Shown: positions 23,328 to 36,100 of the stretch, piece by piece
Position numbering within the stretch: the stretch's first letter is position 1
Layout of the letters: the number at the start of each line of letters is the position of its first letter
Assembly: GCA_025667525.1 (NCBI GenBank)
Contig: CM046876.1
Coordinates: 84,113,512-84,177,511 of the forward strand
Direction: 5' to 3'
Source: Glebionis coronaria
Lineage: Eukaryota > Streptophyta > Magnoliopsida > Asterales > Asteraceae
Length of the DNA stretch: 64,000 nt
Notes under the pieces: generated by a model
What the model was told of the DNA's origin: nothing
The model's database searches: none
The model's input: the letters and a program-made list of their open reading frames with translations, nothing else
Position numbers and translations under genes: made by a program

Positions 23328-26300
23328 TAAAAAAAATAAAAAATCTGCAGCGTTCTCGGACAACAAAGAAAAAGCTACTGTATGGTTTTTTCGGCTCGTT
23401 TTGGGCTGTTTTTTGCTTGTTTCGAGCTTGTTTGTCGCTGTTTTATGGTACAAGGGGCACCCTCACAAGTCAGTGGACTTGTGAGGAGTCAAACACACAG
23501 GAATACAAGAAGCTAACTCAAACGATCACACCAAATCAACAATTAGCAAATCGAAATACAACGAAGGGCTGTGGGTGCTAGTTTGCTGTGATATAACAGT
23601 GAGTAAAAAGGCTTGTTCAGGCTACCGAAAATTGTCGAAAACCTAAATACTAGTATACCCCGACCCAAAACGACCCTAAATAAACCCAAGTACAATCACT
23701 AAGACCTAAAAACAAGTCAAGTGGACTGCTGAATAGGCTGTTTTGACAGAAAAGTAATGGCGGTATGCGGTTGCCTAGTGTTCCAACAGTGGGTCTATAG
23801 ACTAAATGCGACCACCGAAAAATTACCAAAAGCCTACATACAGCTAATCTATCTATTTGCTACCCTAAACCCTATCTAATAACCAAGATATTGACCCAAA
23901 CTTCACCAAACAAATCCCTATTAGACCCTGCTGAATTGGAAAGGGATGCTTGGCGTCTTATGGCTCAACAGTGGGATTAAGAGCTATATTACCTGCCCAA
24001 GATGCACGAAACCTAATCTATCTTACCAATCAGTTATGAAAAAGATTAAAAATGCGAAACACCCCAAATTAAGGCTTAAGAACGACCTACTGTTAAGAAA
24101 CTAAGAAGACAGAAAGGGGCACATACTTGGTGGCAATTGCTGAACTAAATGGCACAAGGAGGAGATTTAGACTAAAAAAAATGAATGGAAGTTGTTCAAA
24201 CTAAGTTATAAAAGCTCAGAGCCCTAGGTGACCCTGACACCTAACTCCGAAACAGATTTTAAATCACTAAATCGAGAACACCCTATAAACTCTGCCGGTA
24301 TGATGTAGACATAAAAAAGGGTGTTGCAGATGTTTGAATACTAGTAGTGAGCTATCAAATGCAAAATCTAACCACCAACTTAGCAAAACCTTATTTACCT
24401 AAGTTCTATCAAGTGACCCAATTTGCAAACACCAAAACAGCCTTATAAGACCTGCTGATGAACTACGTAGACAGAAATGACGATGTTTAGATTTGGTAGT
24501 ATAACCGTGACTTATAAAGTAGACTCCATGAACCAATATTACATACACAAACCCCAATCAATCCTACTGTCTAATATGGCAGTGGGTCACCAAGAACATG
24601 CAAATATCTCTAAAATCTAAGCTACCCAAATCATATGACAGAAAAAGTGAGAATAATATTTCCACCTATTTACCAAATCAAAAGCAGATTATGGCTTAAC
24701 TAACCAACTAGAAGAAGTGCACAGACACATGACAAATCAAATCCTATTATTAGAATCACTACTTAAACTGAACAAATAGTTAAAATTATGTAAAACCAAA
24801 ATTCAAAGAAAAACAAATTACCAATCCAAATCGAGCCTGAATATTCAAGAAAAACAAGTTTTGTAAAGAACTTAAGCTAAAACCATCAATCAAATATACA
24901 CAAATTACTTCAACCTAATCAACACAAACCAAAAAGCTAGGGGGTTCGAAGCCTTACCTGATTTGATTTTACTCAAATCAACCACACCGGCTGATGCCTT
25001 CCCTGAGGGTATGGTTCGAAGAAGAAGAATTGAAGATAAGTAATTTGCAATGAGATCGTAGAGAGGAAAACACTGTCAACCCAAGTGACTACAGCAGTTA
25101 CTTGGGTATGTCTTGGAGACCTGCTAAGAAGTAAAGGGAAACAAGCTCGCATAAGCAAACCACAAGCTTCTTGTCAGAAAGCTTGTGGATTTGGTTATGG
25201 AACAGTGAGCAACACCAAAACAGAAACAAGATTTCTGTCGAAAATCTTTTCGGAAAAAGCTAAAAAAAAATAGAATACTAGATTATACCAAGAGAATTAA
25301 AATTTTAAAATAGCTTAAATTCTGATTTCACTCCCAGCTTATGCCTTTACGACACCCTAACTTTGTCAAAGTTGTGATGCTATGATCAACCATAAGCCAA
25401 AAGCTCAAAAAAAACTTAAGCTAAGTTGTGACCACTGGAAATAACAACGCCTTTTACAAACTACTTGCAGATAATAATAAGTGTTAAACTACAAAGATAT
25501 TAAAAACATGGAACTCAGCTTTATGCAAGATTTATAAAACAAAACTATAACTATTCATTGATTTTTAAAAAAATACACAAGGCTGGAACAAAGGTGTGCT
25601 AACAGGCTAGCACCCTTTAAATACATGTCTATAGAAAATTCTAGAATGCAAATAAAAAATAAAAGATATTACAAACCCTAAGCTATAAATTGCCAGAAAA
25701 GCCCTTGTGGTCTTCTTTGGATCTTGAGGTCAAAGCTCCCATGTGATCAGTCTTGTGTATGCCAGCTGTAGGAGGAAATCTCATCCGTTTATTACTCCGT
25801 AGGGACCAAGGAGATGTGTTGAACCGTGGATTTGGTCGGGTTTGGGGGTTTGTGTGAAAACGATGGGGAAGGGTTCATGTGAGTGGACAGCTGGTGGAAG
25901 TAGGGACCAAAATTGGGGTTGAAATGGATTAAGGATTGGCTTAATTAGTGATCTGGAATTAGCCAGCAATAACCCCTTTTGATTTATCATGATTCGATTC
26001 TAGGGTTCATTGGGTTTTTGGGTGTGTGTTAATGTGTGTTTTTGATTTTGTTTTGGATTAATAGATGTGTTACCCGGTTTTAATAAAAGATTTTGAAAAT
26101 AGATTATTATTAAACCAGGTTTAGTGGGTTTGATGAGTTGGCATCATGGTATTGGTTGTATGAAGTTTCATGTCTGCCATGTTTGGCCCTCCTACTCCCA
26201 CAAATCGTTTAAATAAACTTTGATAATGCAAAATCAGATTTCCCTTTATAATATCTTTCATCCACTTGCTGAATTTGGCCCATCATATTTACAAATTATG

Positions 26301-26518
26301 AATAAGGACTATTGTTGCAATAAATGCAATATTCAAGGGCTATTCATGTAATATCTTCAAACATGGAGGACCTTTCTTGCCAAATCTTCAAAGATAAGGG
26401 ACCAAAGTTGACAATCTTCAAAACTTCAAGGGTATTTTTGGAAATTCATTACTCGGGCCCGGTTCTTTGTGCGGCTTCGTTTCCCGTGTTCGTTTTTGCT
26501 TGATTCTTGTAATATTAT

Positions 26519-26916
26519 TGTTGTCCCTAATATATGTGATGTTAATACACGAATTTATAAGAAAGAAAGGTAGATATGAGAAGAATTCTAGAGAGAGAAA
26601 GTAGTGAGAGAAAGTAGAGAGAAAATGGTTGGTGAAACTTGTGGAATATTAGATTAGAGAAAATGAAATGACCAACACCCTTCCTAACATGCTAGGAAGG
26701 GTTTATATAGCCTTTGCTTACATGTAGCTTAATGGGCTATATGATCATGGGCCGGGCTTTCCTTTTGGGCTTTGGTTACTTATTAATGAACCTTAGCTTA
26801 AAGTTAAGCCCGTAATTACACGACTAATATATTACCTATTACAACGTTCTAAAATACGATACATAATAAACATATGACCGAGCATTCTTGTTTGGCTCAA
26901 TATTTTGAGGCTAACA
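26519..26916 (-). repeat. 3' LTR of copia E
   Basis: 398 bp, sense ends TGTTAGCC...GGGACAACA. It contains a TATA box (sense CTATATAAAC, 26,702-26,711) directly followed in sense by a hairpin at 26,677-26,702, with stem ACCCTTCCTA pairing with TAGGAAGGGT. Confidence 0.95.
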
Positions 26917-28879
26917 ATCTCCCCCAATGAGAGGTCATAAACCTTGGTCATTTAGGAAATTTGTAGAGATTACTAATCTCGCCATAAATGAGTCTTGAAC
27001 GTGTAACCGTAGCCTTGTTTCTTCATGCTGTGATCTTTGAGCCTTTGTCGTTGTCTTTCGACTTTGTCTTTAAGCTTGAGATCTTCAAATCATCCTTGAC
27101 TTGTCTTTGCCATCTTGCGATCTTGTGTCTTCATCCACATGCTCACACTATTAATAGTTGAATATGTCTTTAGGCATGAGTATGTGGTTTCTGAATCATT
27201 GACTTTGCTGTGTACACCGTGACGCCACCTTCTCGAGACAAAACATAGACACGGACAGAATGGCTTTGACATTCGTCCTAAATCGGTAGCGTTTTACCTC
27301 CGGTCGGTGAAGACCGTTATACGATATTAAATATCGTACCTGTGATCAGGTAGATTCAATTAAGAATCTCCTTGACAGGGTTTCGCGGCTGTACTAGCCG
27401 TTCTCTTTACTCGACCGTCTCAAAGCAAGACTGCGAACATAAAGAGTGAATCAATTGGATAAATATCCGCTTGATTAAAGTCGTCAATTCTAATTCCTGG
27501 AACAAGTTTGATTCATTAAGAATCTTACCATTGTTGCTTTCCAGTTGACACAAGTTTGATTCATAAGAATCTCACAAGTCACCTACCGTAGCGCTGTTTG
27601 ATGTTGACGCTAGAAGGATTTCCATTCGTCACTGTAAATATTAATGAATATCACTCTGAATGTTCTGGCAAGACCATAAAGATATTGCGTAGAAACCTGA
27701 AACGAGTTTGAATCAATTCAGAATCAAACCACTGTTGCTTTTCAGTTTTGCACATGTTCAATTCATAAAGAATCTTGCATATGACCTACCGCAGTGCTGT
27801 TTGATGTTAACACTGGAAGGATTTCCACTCATCATTGTGAATACTAAGTAGTATCACTCTGAGTGTTCTAGAAATATCGCAAGGATATAGCGTAGGACTC
27901 TGTTGATCTTCATCCGTGTGTCCTAACGAGATTTGATTGATCTCTTGGCTCTAGACTCTATTTGTGCACTTTTAGTGGTCGGAGGCTGGAGCAGATGCCA
28001 CCTATTCAATATCAACTATCTCGGAGTGAGAAAGTCAATAGAAGTCATGTTGATCTCCGTGACAATAAAACAAACTTCTTTTGAGAGAAGCCTGAGTAGC
28101 TAGGAAAGGGTTGTGCTTCACATCACTGGGTCCATGATGAGTTTGTCTTCATGATGAGTTGACCCGGTTTCTGCCTAAGTTGTATGGAGGGCTTCTTTCT
28201 TTAGACCCTTTATCCTTACATTTCTTTTTCATTCTTCAACCCCTTCAATGCTTACCAAGACATCATTAATAGCACCTTGTTGTGATTGTTCCAGTGCTAT
28301 CATCAGTACTTAGTCGGCATTCAGCTACGTTCACATTCTACTCCATCTTTCCTAAGGACTTCTAATAATCTATTGGATTGTCCCTGGGAAGATCCCTCCG
28401 GTTCTGGTTGGATCATAGGACTTAAACCTAACCACCCTTTTGACACCAATAACGTCGTGAATTAAAGATGTTGTGGGTATTTGATCGTAACCATGAAAAC
28501 CACTTTAAATTCTAACAAAGTGTTTGAAAAACATTTAACACCTTGCTAGTTTTGTCGTTTCAGAAATGCTCCCCCTTCACATGTGCATCGATAATCGAAA
28601 GTGTTTCGCACATGTAGATAAGAGTTAAAGTGCTTGAGTCTTATATAAGATCACATTTTAATCACATTTTCTCCCCCTATCTCTAATATATAAAATCTTT
28701 TGATATTAGAGATACCAAATTTGATTAAAATATATATAGAAAAAATAGTCTTGAAATCTCTTGGAGAAAGATGTGTTAATCTTTTGCATGAAGTTAAAAT
28801 GCTCCCCCTCAAAAATTGATCCAATTGAATTGTCATTGTGAGGATATGATCCACATTTCGCTTTTTGAGGATGGGAGTT

Positions 28880-28947
28880 GTTGAACACACAATTTTTGAA
28901 AGATTTTGAATAATCATTGAGAAATTCTTGAAAAAAATGTGTTCAAC
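28880..28947 (-). repeat. Conserved hairpin hp1 in copia E 3' region
   Basis: Outer stem in sense: GTTGAACACATTTTT pairing with AAAAATTGTGTGTTCAAC, around a loop of about 40 nt. Element D has the counterpart at 51,868-51,932 with the outermost base pairs changed but still largely paired. Confidence 0.6.
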
Positions 28948-29117
28948 GCTTTTTTGAAAAATCCTATTTCTTTTTGTCGAAGAGGTTTTTTAAAGCATAA
29001 ACTTGAGTTCATAGACTTTGAAGGTCTTGACGAATCCACTCAAGTGTAAGAAGATTTAACTTCTTTTGCTAAGGGTAAGAGCACGAAATCGTACACTCCC
29101 CCGTGAATGTAGTTCCG

Positions 29118-29250
29118 GGTTGCAATCTGAAAGTAATTACAAGCCATTGTGTTGAGCTCAAAACGTTGAATGTTTTGTGACAAGCTCAACCCGTGATAGA
29201 TTGCTCTACCCGTTGTTTGGAAATATTTGTCCAAAATAGACAATTTCCTT
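29118..29250 (-). repeat. Single four-hairpin unit in copia E
   Basis: In sense (right to left) four hairpins follow each other: b (29,248-29,219, TTGTC with GACAA inside GGAAA/TTTCC), c (29,210-29,195, GGTAGA with TCTATC), d (29,190-29,151, GTTGAGCT with AGCTCAAC plus an inner AAAAC/GTTTT), and a (29,142-29,120, TTGTAAT with ATTGCAA). Order, spacing and loop words (ACATTCAACGTTTT, CACAATGGCTT) match the units of the six-copy array in element D (50,991-51,849), although most stem bases differ. Function unknown. Confidence 0.75.
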
Positions 29251-29320
29251 TATTAAAATAAGAAATGACATGTTTTGAAAAATATTTACAACTTTCATTC
29301 GAGCTTTATGTACACACCCG

Positions 29321-29338
29321 TGTCGTTATTGAGCGACA
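29321..29338 (-). repeat. Conserved hairpin hp2 in copia E
   Basis: TGTCG-CTCAATAA-CGACA in sense, embedded in flanks that match element D around 51,966-52,030 (ATCGATAATAT, CCTAGAAATGTC, GACACGGG). The D version is TGTCAT-TCAAT-AATGACA: the stem is kept while its bases change. Confidence 0.65.
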
Positions 29339-29498
29339 TTTCTAGGCACGTCCATATTATCGATACTGAAAGACATGTCGAGAAGAATATTTTTGGATTT
29401 TGAAAGATTTTTTAATTTTGTGTTTTGCTTTTATGTGTTTTATATTTTTGTATTTTGCTTTTTCAAAGATATTTACAAGTTGATGTTTGATAGATAAA

Positions 29499-31562
29499 TC
29501 AAGCAGGCACCTTTGCCAGAATCTCCAGGTCTGCTGGAGTCAAACATCTCATACCAATTTGCCTAACGAGGTACTCAAACCTATCTTTCGACAGAGCTTT
29601 CGTAAACAAGTCGGCTAATTGGTAATCCGTTCCAACAAAGTATAATTCAACGATACCTCTTTCAACTTGTTCCTTTATGAAGTGGTATCGGACATCAATG
29701 TGCTTCGTGCGGGAATGCTGTACCGGATTGCAGGAGATGGCTATGGCCGACTTAGAGTCACAATACATAGGTACTTTATCAAAGTAGAAGCCATAATCCG
29801 TAAGTTGTGTTCTCATCCATAGAACTTGAGCACAACACGCAGATAGAGACACATACTCCGCTTCGGCTGATGAAAGTGACGTGCAATCCTGCTTCTTGGA
29901 AGACCATCCCACAAGCTTATCTTGACCTAGAAATTGTGCACCACCAGAAGTACTTTTTCGTGTATCAAGACACCCTGCATGATCAGAATCTGAATAGGCC
30001 GTTAGAAAGAAACCGGTTTCCCTCGGATACCAGAGTCCCAAATGAATGGTATTCTTGAGGTACCGAAAGATCCGTTTAACCTCCTTGAGGTGCTTTTCAG
30101 TGGGTCGTGCTTGATAACGTGCACAATAACACGTAGCATGTTGAATATCAGGTCTGCTTGCTGTCAAGTACATGAGGGACCCGATCATGGAACGATATCT
30201 CGTTTGATCTATGGGTAATCCCTCCAAGTCAGCATCTAGGGATGTGGTTGATAATGGTGTCCCAACGGGGTCACATGAAGTCATACCATGCTTTTTGATT
30301 ATCTCTTGACAATACTTAGCTTGGTTTATAAAGATACCACTTGGGGATTGGTGAACTTGAATTCCTAGAAAGAATTTTAGTTCGCCCATCATAGACATTT
30401 CAAATCTGCTGTGCATTACTTTTTCAAACCATTTTGAAAGTTTTGGGTTTGTAGACCCGAAAATAATGTCATCAACATAAATTTGCACAAGCAGAATGTC
30501 ATCCCCATATTTATAAGTGAACAAAGTTAAATCAATGGAACCTTTTGAGAAACCTTTGGAGACCAGAAATTTCGAGAGCTCGTCGTACCACGCCCTTGGA
30601 GCTTGCTTGAGTCCATAAAGTGCTTTGTGGAGACGATACACCTTGTCAGGATAATGAGGGTTGACGAATCCTTCCGGCTGCGTGACATAGACTTCTTCCT
30701 TCAAAGGACCGTTAAGAAATGCTGTCTTTACGTCCATTTGATAGACAGTGAATCCCTTATGTGCAGCATAAGCAAGAAAAATCCTGACTGCTTCCATTCG
30801 AGCTACTGGTGCAAATGATTCTTCAAAATCAATTCCCTCTTTCTGGCCATACCCCTTAGCCACTAGCCTAGCTTTATTCTTGATGATCGTATTCTCTTCA
30901 TCCATCTTGTTTTTCCAGATCCAACGAAGATTTAATGGAGTCACATCGTATGGTCTGTCAACAAGTTCCCAGACTTTAAGTCTTTCAAATTGGTGAAGTT
31001 CATCCGTCATCGATTCAATCCAAGCATGATCAGCCATGGCTTCTTTGATGTTTTTCGGTTCGACAGTACTCACGGCGAGTGCGAACATACAAACATCGCC
31101 ATCGGTTTCAAGATGTCGTCTTGTACGAACGGGCTGTGAAGGGTTTCCAATTACGTGAACCAAAGGATGATCTCGGGTCTAATGATGTGTTGAAGGATGT
31201 CGTTGGTAGAACGTATGCATATTTGACGGATCAACATGGCGAGTAGAAGACTCTCCAGTTTCGTGTACCGGTGTACCGAATGGGTTGATAAATTCGTCTT
31301 CGTCAGATAATGCATCGTCTGCTTGATGTTTGTTCTCTGGAGCAATGACAGTAGTTGTGGATGTTGTAGGATCGATTGTTAATGTGATATTCTGAGGAAG
31401 TAAATCTGCAACAACCCGTGTTGAAGTAGATGAAGTTGTATCCTTTTGTTGATGATGATAGGTATCATCATTCTTATCATGAGTGACAGCGGAAGACTTC
31501 GACGCAACTTGTTTCTCCCCCGTGAAATATTCATCATACATTGGTCCATATAACATTTCCAA
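29499..31562 (-). pseudogene. Copia E reverse transcriptase and RNase H
   Basis: From 31,562 the minus-strand frame carries the integrase-RT linker, then a stop codon (31,179-31,181), then an uninterrupted 555-codon block to 29,499. Reverse transcriptase motifs are clear: [42 protein letters not shown] and YVDDIIFGS. RNase H follows with [24 protein letters not shown] and [11 protein letters not shown], and the conserved end LADLFTKAL. The catalytic residues look intact. The single stop and a frameshift at about 31,565 separate it from integrase. Confidence 0.93.
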
Positions 31563-31566
31563 CTCT

Positions 31567-33146
31567 TCAAGTGTCGTCCATTGTCATATCTGCTCTAGGA
31601 ACATGTTTAGGAACCAGCTTTGAACTTGACGGTTCATTGCTGTGGTCTTGAGTTCCGAGTTCCGTGCGGTTGTGAACGGAAGTCGTGTGTCGTTGTAGAT
31701 CGGGACTTAAACTGCTTTGTTCAAGTGCCATTTCTTGCAATTCATCAAATCTGATATGTATAGTCTCGACTATCAATTTTGTTCTCTTGTTGTACACTCT
31801 GTATCCCTTAGACTGAGTTGCATATCCCACTAAGATGCATGCATCACCTTTCTCTTTCATCTTGTCCAGATTTTCACCGTCTCGAATAATGTAACACGTA
31901 CATCCAAAAACGTGAAGGTGTTTGAGTGAAGGTTTGCGATCATTAATTATGTGATATGGTGTCTTTTCGTGTCTTGGGATAACTAAGGAGCGGTTTTGTG
32001 TGTAGCATGCGGTTGACACAGCTTCGGCCCAAAAGTATAGTAGAAGTTTTGAAGCGGATAATAATGTTCGAGCAGCCTCAACTAAAGTACGGTTTCGTCT
32101 TTCAACAACGCCGTTTTGTTCGGGTGTTCGAGCAATAGATGTTTCATGTTCAATCCCTTCAGCTTCAAAATAGTCTCTCAGTTTTGAATTCAAAAATTCA
32201 GTACCTCTGTCAGTACGAACCACTTTAACTTGAGCTTGAAGACCACGTTGTATCACTTTAAGGAAGCTGATGAGAACATCGGGTGTTTCATCCTTGGATC
32301 TCAAGAAGTGAGTCCATGTGTACCTTGAGTAGTCATCGACAATTACCATAACGTATTTCTTCCCATTGATACTTTGAACACGCATGGGACCACACAAATC
32401 TATATGAAGAAGATCTAACCGTCCTTTAGAGCTAGGTGTAGTCTTTGTTTTGAAACTACTCCGTTTAGCTTTACAAAGCTCACAAGAAGAACAAAGATGA
32501 TCTTTGATGAATTTCAAGTTAGGAAGGCCTCGCACAATATCTTTCTTGGAAAGCAAGTTGATGGTATCGAAGTTAAGATGAGATAAACGTTGATGCCATA
32601 ACCAAGCTTGAGTCGTTGAAGCTTTAGCCATGAAACAGATTGGAGTTGAAGATGTGGAGTCTTGTAGTGAAATAGTGTAGAGATCAGTACCCCGTGTTCC
32701 GGTAAGTAAGTCATTCCCATCATAATCACGAACAAAACATGTCTTCTTTCTAAAAGCAACCTCCAAATCCGCATCACAGAATTGACCAACCGAGAAAAGA
32801 TTATGATTGAGCCCTTCGACGTAGTAAACCCTTTTGATAGTGATATTCCCCTGAACCAAGTCTCCATATCCTAGGATCGGTGCAAATTGATCATTTCCGA
32901 ATCGGACCGTACCCAGGAACTTCTCTACGAAGTTAATTAGAAGCTTGAGATTCCCCGTCATGTGCTTCGTGCATCCGGAGTCCATTATGAAGAGAATTAC
33001 TTCGATCACCTGCAGAAGAATTAGAACACGATGGAGCATTTGCTAAATTGGATTCCATGTTATTTGTGATTTCCGATTCATTAGTTTCCCTAGTTTCATC
33101 ACTTAGAGGCACACTAACGCTCGTAGTCACATTTTCTGTCCTAACC
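31567..33146 (-). pseudogene. Copia E protease and integrase
   Basis: Protease core DSGCTKHMTG (about 32,980) is followed by the usual CFVRDYDGN region, a pre-integrase HHCC finger (HQRLSHLNF, CSSCELCKAKR) and an integrase core with DLCGPM, VDDYSRYTW, RTDRGTEF and PEQNGVVERRNRT, giving the D-D-E set. Frames change near 33,000-33,040 and near 33,150 (upstream), and again at about 31,565 (downstream), so no continuous polyprotein can be made without frameshifting. Coding sequence otherwise lacks stops. Confidence 0.9.
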
Positions 33147-36100
33147 TTAGGCATCCGGAGGACATTGATTAGCAAACCACCATTTCCAAGACTTGCTAGC
33201 AGACTCATATAATTCCCTAATTCTGCTTCTAAGGTTCTTAGTGGTGGAGTCTGATGCAATACTTATCTTAGGAGGGGTTGCACCAGAATGGTTCATTTTG
33301 CGTTTGGGTTTTCTAGCACTAATAGGCATCACAGTTTGCTTCTTAGTTCTAGTTTCTACGCCTTTGACATTATTCGAAACACACATAGCATGATTAGCAT
33401 TAGCACACTTTCCACATTTCACACAAGCAAACTTAACTTTCATAACATTCAAAGTCGAATCATTCAAATCGTCATTACACGCGATTACAGACGTTTTATT
33501 CTTAGAAACATTGAAAATCCTAGGGTGTTCTTCTACTTCCTTCATCTTCCCTTGACTTTTGTTTTTCCAGACCTTTTCATTCATGCGAGTGCTCTTAAGT
33601 TGGGGCCAGCTAACACTAGCAGTGGGGACTACTCCTGTAGTAAAAGACACACGTCTATTAGTGTTTCTAGAAGTCTGAGGTGATTGACTTTCTTTGTTTT
33701 GTGTGGGTTTAGTGGTCAATCTATACATCCCTGGTTTAACCACATTTGTGCTCTTAATGCTTTGTGATCGAATATTTGTTTTGAGAGTGTTTTGTGGTAA
33801 CCTATCCTTCCCATCCGTCTTGGGGGCAAACGCAGGTTTTGCAAATGCAGAATTAGAGAAAACAGATGGTTTTCCCAAGACAGAGGGTCTAGTCACTTTT
33901 TGAGCATTGGGTTGTCTTACAACAGGTTTCTTAACACTAGGTTCCACAATCTTCCCACCCATCTTAGCAATGAGTTTCTGCAACTCTGCTATCGCTCTGT
34001 CCCTGTCTTGTAACTGAGCTTTCAACCCTTTAATTTCCAAATTCTGTTCGTTCATTTCTCGAAACGTTTGGGAAAGTTTTTCTTGCAATTTATTATCATG
34101 TGGAAAACTACCAACGTCTTTTTGCAAAGCAAGTTCAAGAGAATGACAATGTTTTTGAAGGAAATCAGTTTTGTGTTGAAGTAACTCAAAAGCCTTTTTA
34201 TCAACATTTTCTTTATGTTTCGAAAGCTCAAGTTCAAGACGCTCACACTCTTTGATTTTATCAAGATATTTGCATGCAACATCAGAATATTCATCGATAT
34301 CAGCACAAGATTGAAGAGTAACACACAAAATATCTTTGGAGAGACATTCTTCTAAGAGTAGATCATATTCGTTTGAAAATTCTAATTTGTCATGTTGAAG
34401 GTTATCAATTTCTTTTTCAAGAGACTCAACATATTTCAAATCATCAAACATTTCAGACTGAATTAAATTTTCAAACTCAAGAACATGTTCTTTTATTATC
34501 TTTGTATTTGGTATTAAAAGTTCTTTCACAAGCACAGTTATGTCGTGAGGAATCTCGGTTTTCCACTTATCCTTTTGACGTTTCTCCCAATCGCTTTCAA
34601 CAATTGATTGAACATTATTAACGTGGTGTTTAAGAAAACCAAGTATTTTTCTACTTTTGCTTTTAGAAGCATCTAGAGGCAAATAGTTAATATATTTAAA
34701 AACATTAGTTTTCCTCTTAGTGGCAAAAGCTTTTTTCCATTGAATTCTTTTTTGTTTGCATTCTAAAAATAATTCCTCACGAGACTTCTGTTTTTGTGGT
34801 GTGAAAAGACCATAAAGACTGTTTTCATAAGCATAGTTATATGGTTTCACAAAATCTTTATTGACCGGTGATCTACTCTCCTCATCCCAAAGGGACGTCT
34901 CTTCACTATCAAGGTTAGCTACAGGGCAATCATGATTGGTCCATTCGGACTCGTCAAGATATAAATGGGGGTTTGCAGCTTGAGCTTGTTCGAGGTACTT
35001 TGGGGTGGCAAAACTAGGTTGACCCTTGAAAAACGACCGAGGTGCTATCATTCTTACGGTTTGAATAGAGTCATGTGTATTATAAACAACTTTTTTCAAA
35101 AAATCGACTTGTTCTTCGAGATCCTTTACTTTTTCAGTATCTTTGCTTTGTCTATTTTTGAAATCTTGTTTTAATGTTTCAACCTCTTGTTTCTTCTCGT
35201 CAAGAATTTTAGCAGAATCGGTGGTGTTCTTAGAAATCCTCTGTTCAAGTTCATTAACTTTTGTTGTGGCAAGGTACGTTTTTTGACGCTCATCACTTAA
35301 TAAAACATTAAATTGGCGTTTTTCTTTAGTTAACAAAGCAAGAGCTTCATTGTATTTATTTTCAAAATCGTCCTTTTTAACGTTGATGACACGACTTTTG
35401 TACCCCTCAAGCTCGTTGGTCTTTTGAAGAAGCTCAGCCCTATAACTATCAATAGTCTCACTAGATTTTATAAGAGCGGCTTTGCATTCTTCAAAGTTTT
35501 GAGTGAGCGCTGCGTTTGCCTTCTTTAATTGCTTTTGATTCTTTCTATTTTCATTGACATCTTTTTGTAAACTAGCAATTAAATTAGCAAGCGCGACACG
35601 TTCCTCGTCATCATACTCATTTGCATGTTGATCATCCTCAAACTCATTATTGCACATGTCTGATGAATCGGGTGTGGTATTGCTATCAACCGTTTCCATC
35701 ATACACGTGTCAGTAATTGTTGTTGGTAGATCACTATGCTCATGTGTATCACCAAACACATTATATTCAGCATCATCTTGTACCTTATCAATTAGCTCGG
35801 TATCAAAGATAGGACCATTGTCATCTTTAGTGACGTTAAGGACCTCATGAATCTTTGCCATGTATGAATAATGTGCCTCGAGTTCTTGGTCGGAGAGTTC
35901 ATCATCTGTGTCGTCAAGCATTTCTCCTTCCTCAGCTGATAACTTGATTCCAGCTTCCATTTTCTTGCACAACAACATCTTTTCCTTATGATAACCATAA
36001 TCTTTAACCATCTTTGGCTGCCTGCATTCCTTGGCCAAATGCCCAAAACCTCTGCAGTTAAAACACTGAATCCCACTTTGTTGCACAACTTGAGTACCAA

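Larger units (their letters stand above)
26917..29498 (-). other. PPT and structured 3' non-coding region of copia E
   Basis: Begins at the LTR with the polypurine tract CATTGGGGGAGAT (26,917-26,929). No protein is supported over 2.5 kb. Two tandem repeats of about 190 bp (about 27,480-27,690 and 27,690-27,900) share phrases such as GCTGTTTGATGTT and AAGGATTTCCA, and each holds hairpins such as GTTTGAATC paired with GAATCAAAC (27,707-27,730). AGATTC-AATTAA-GAATCT lies at 27,352-27,369 and ACGATAT-TAA-ATATCGT at 27,321-27,337. Much of this aligns with 52,700-54,170 of element D in opposite window orientation, that is, the same sense. Further conserved hairpins are listed separately. Confidence 0.75.

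Noticed and set aside
23178..23581. Overlapping frames in LTR B
   Set aside because: Centred on the palindrome; no domain, and LTR sequence is non-coding.
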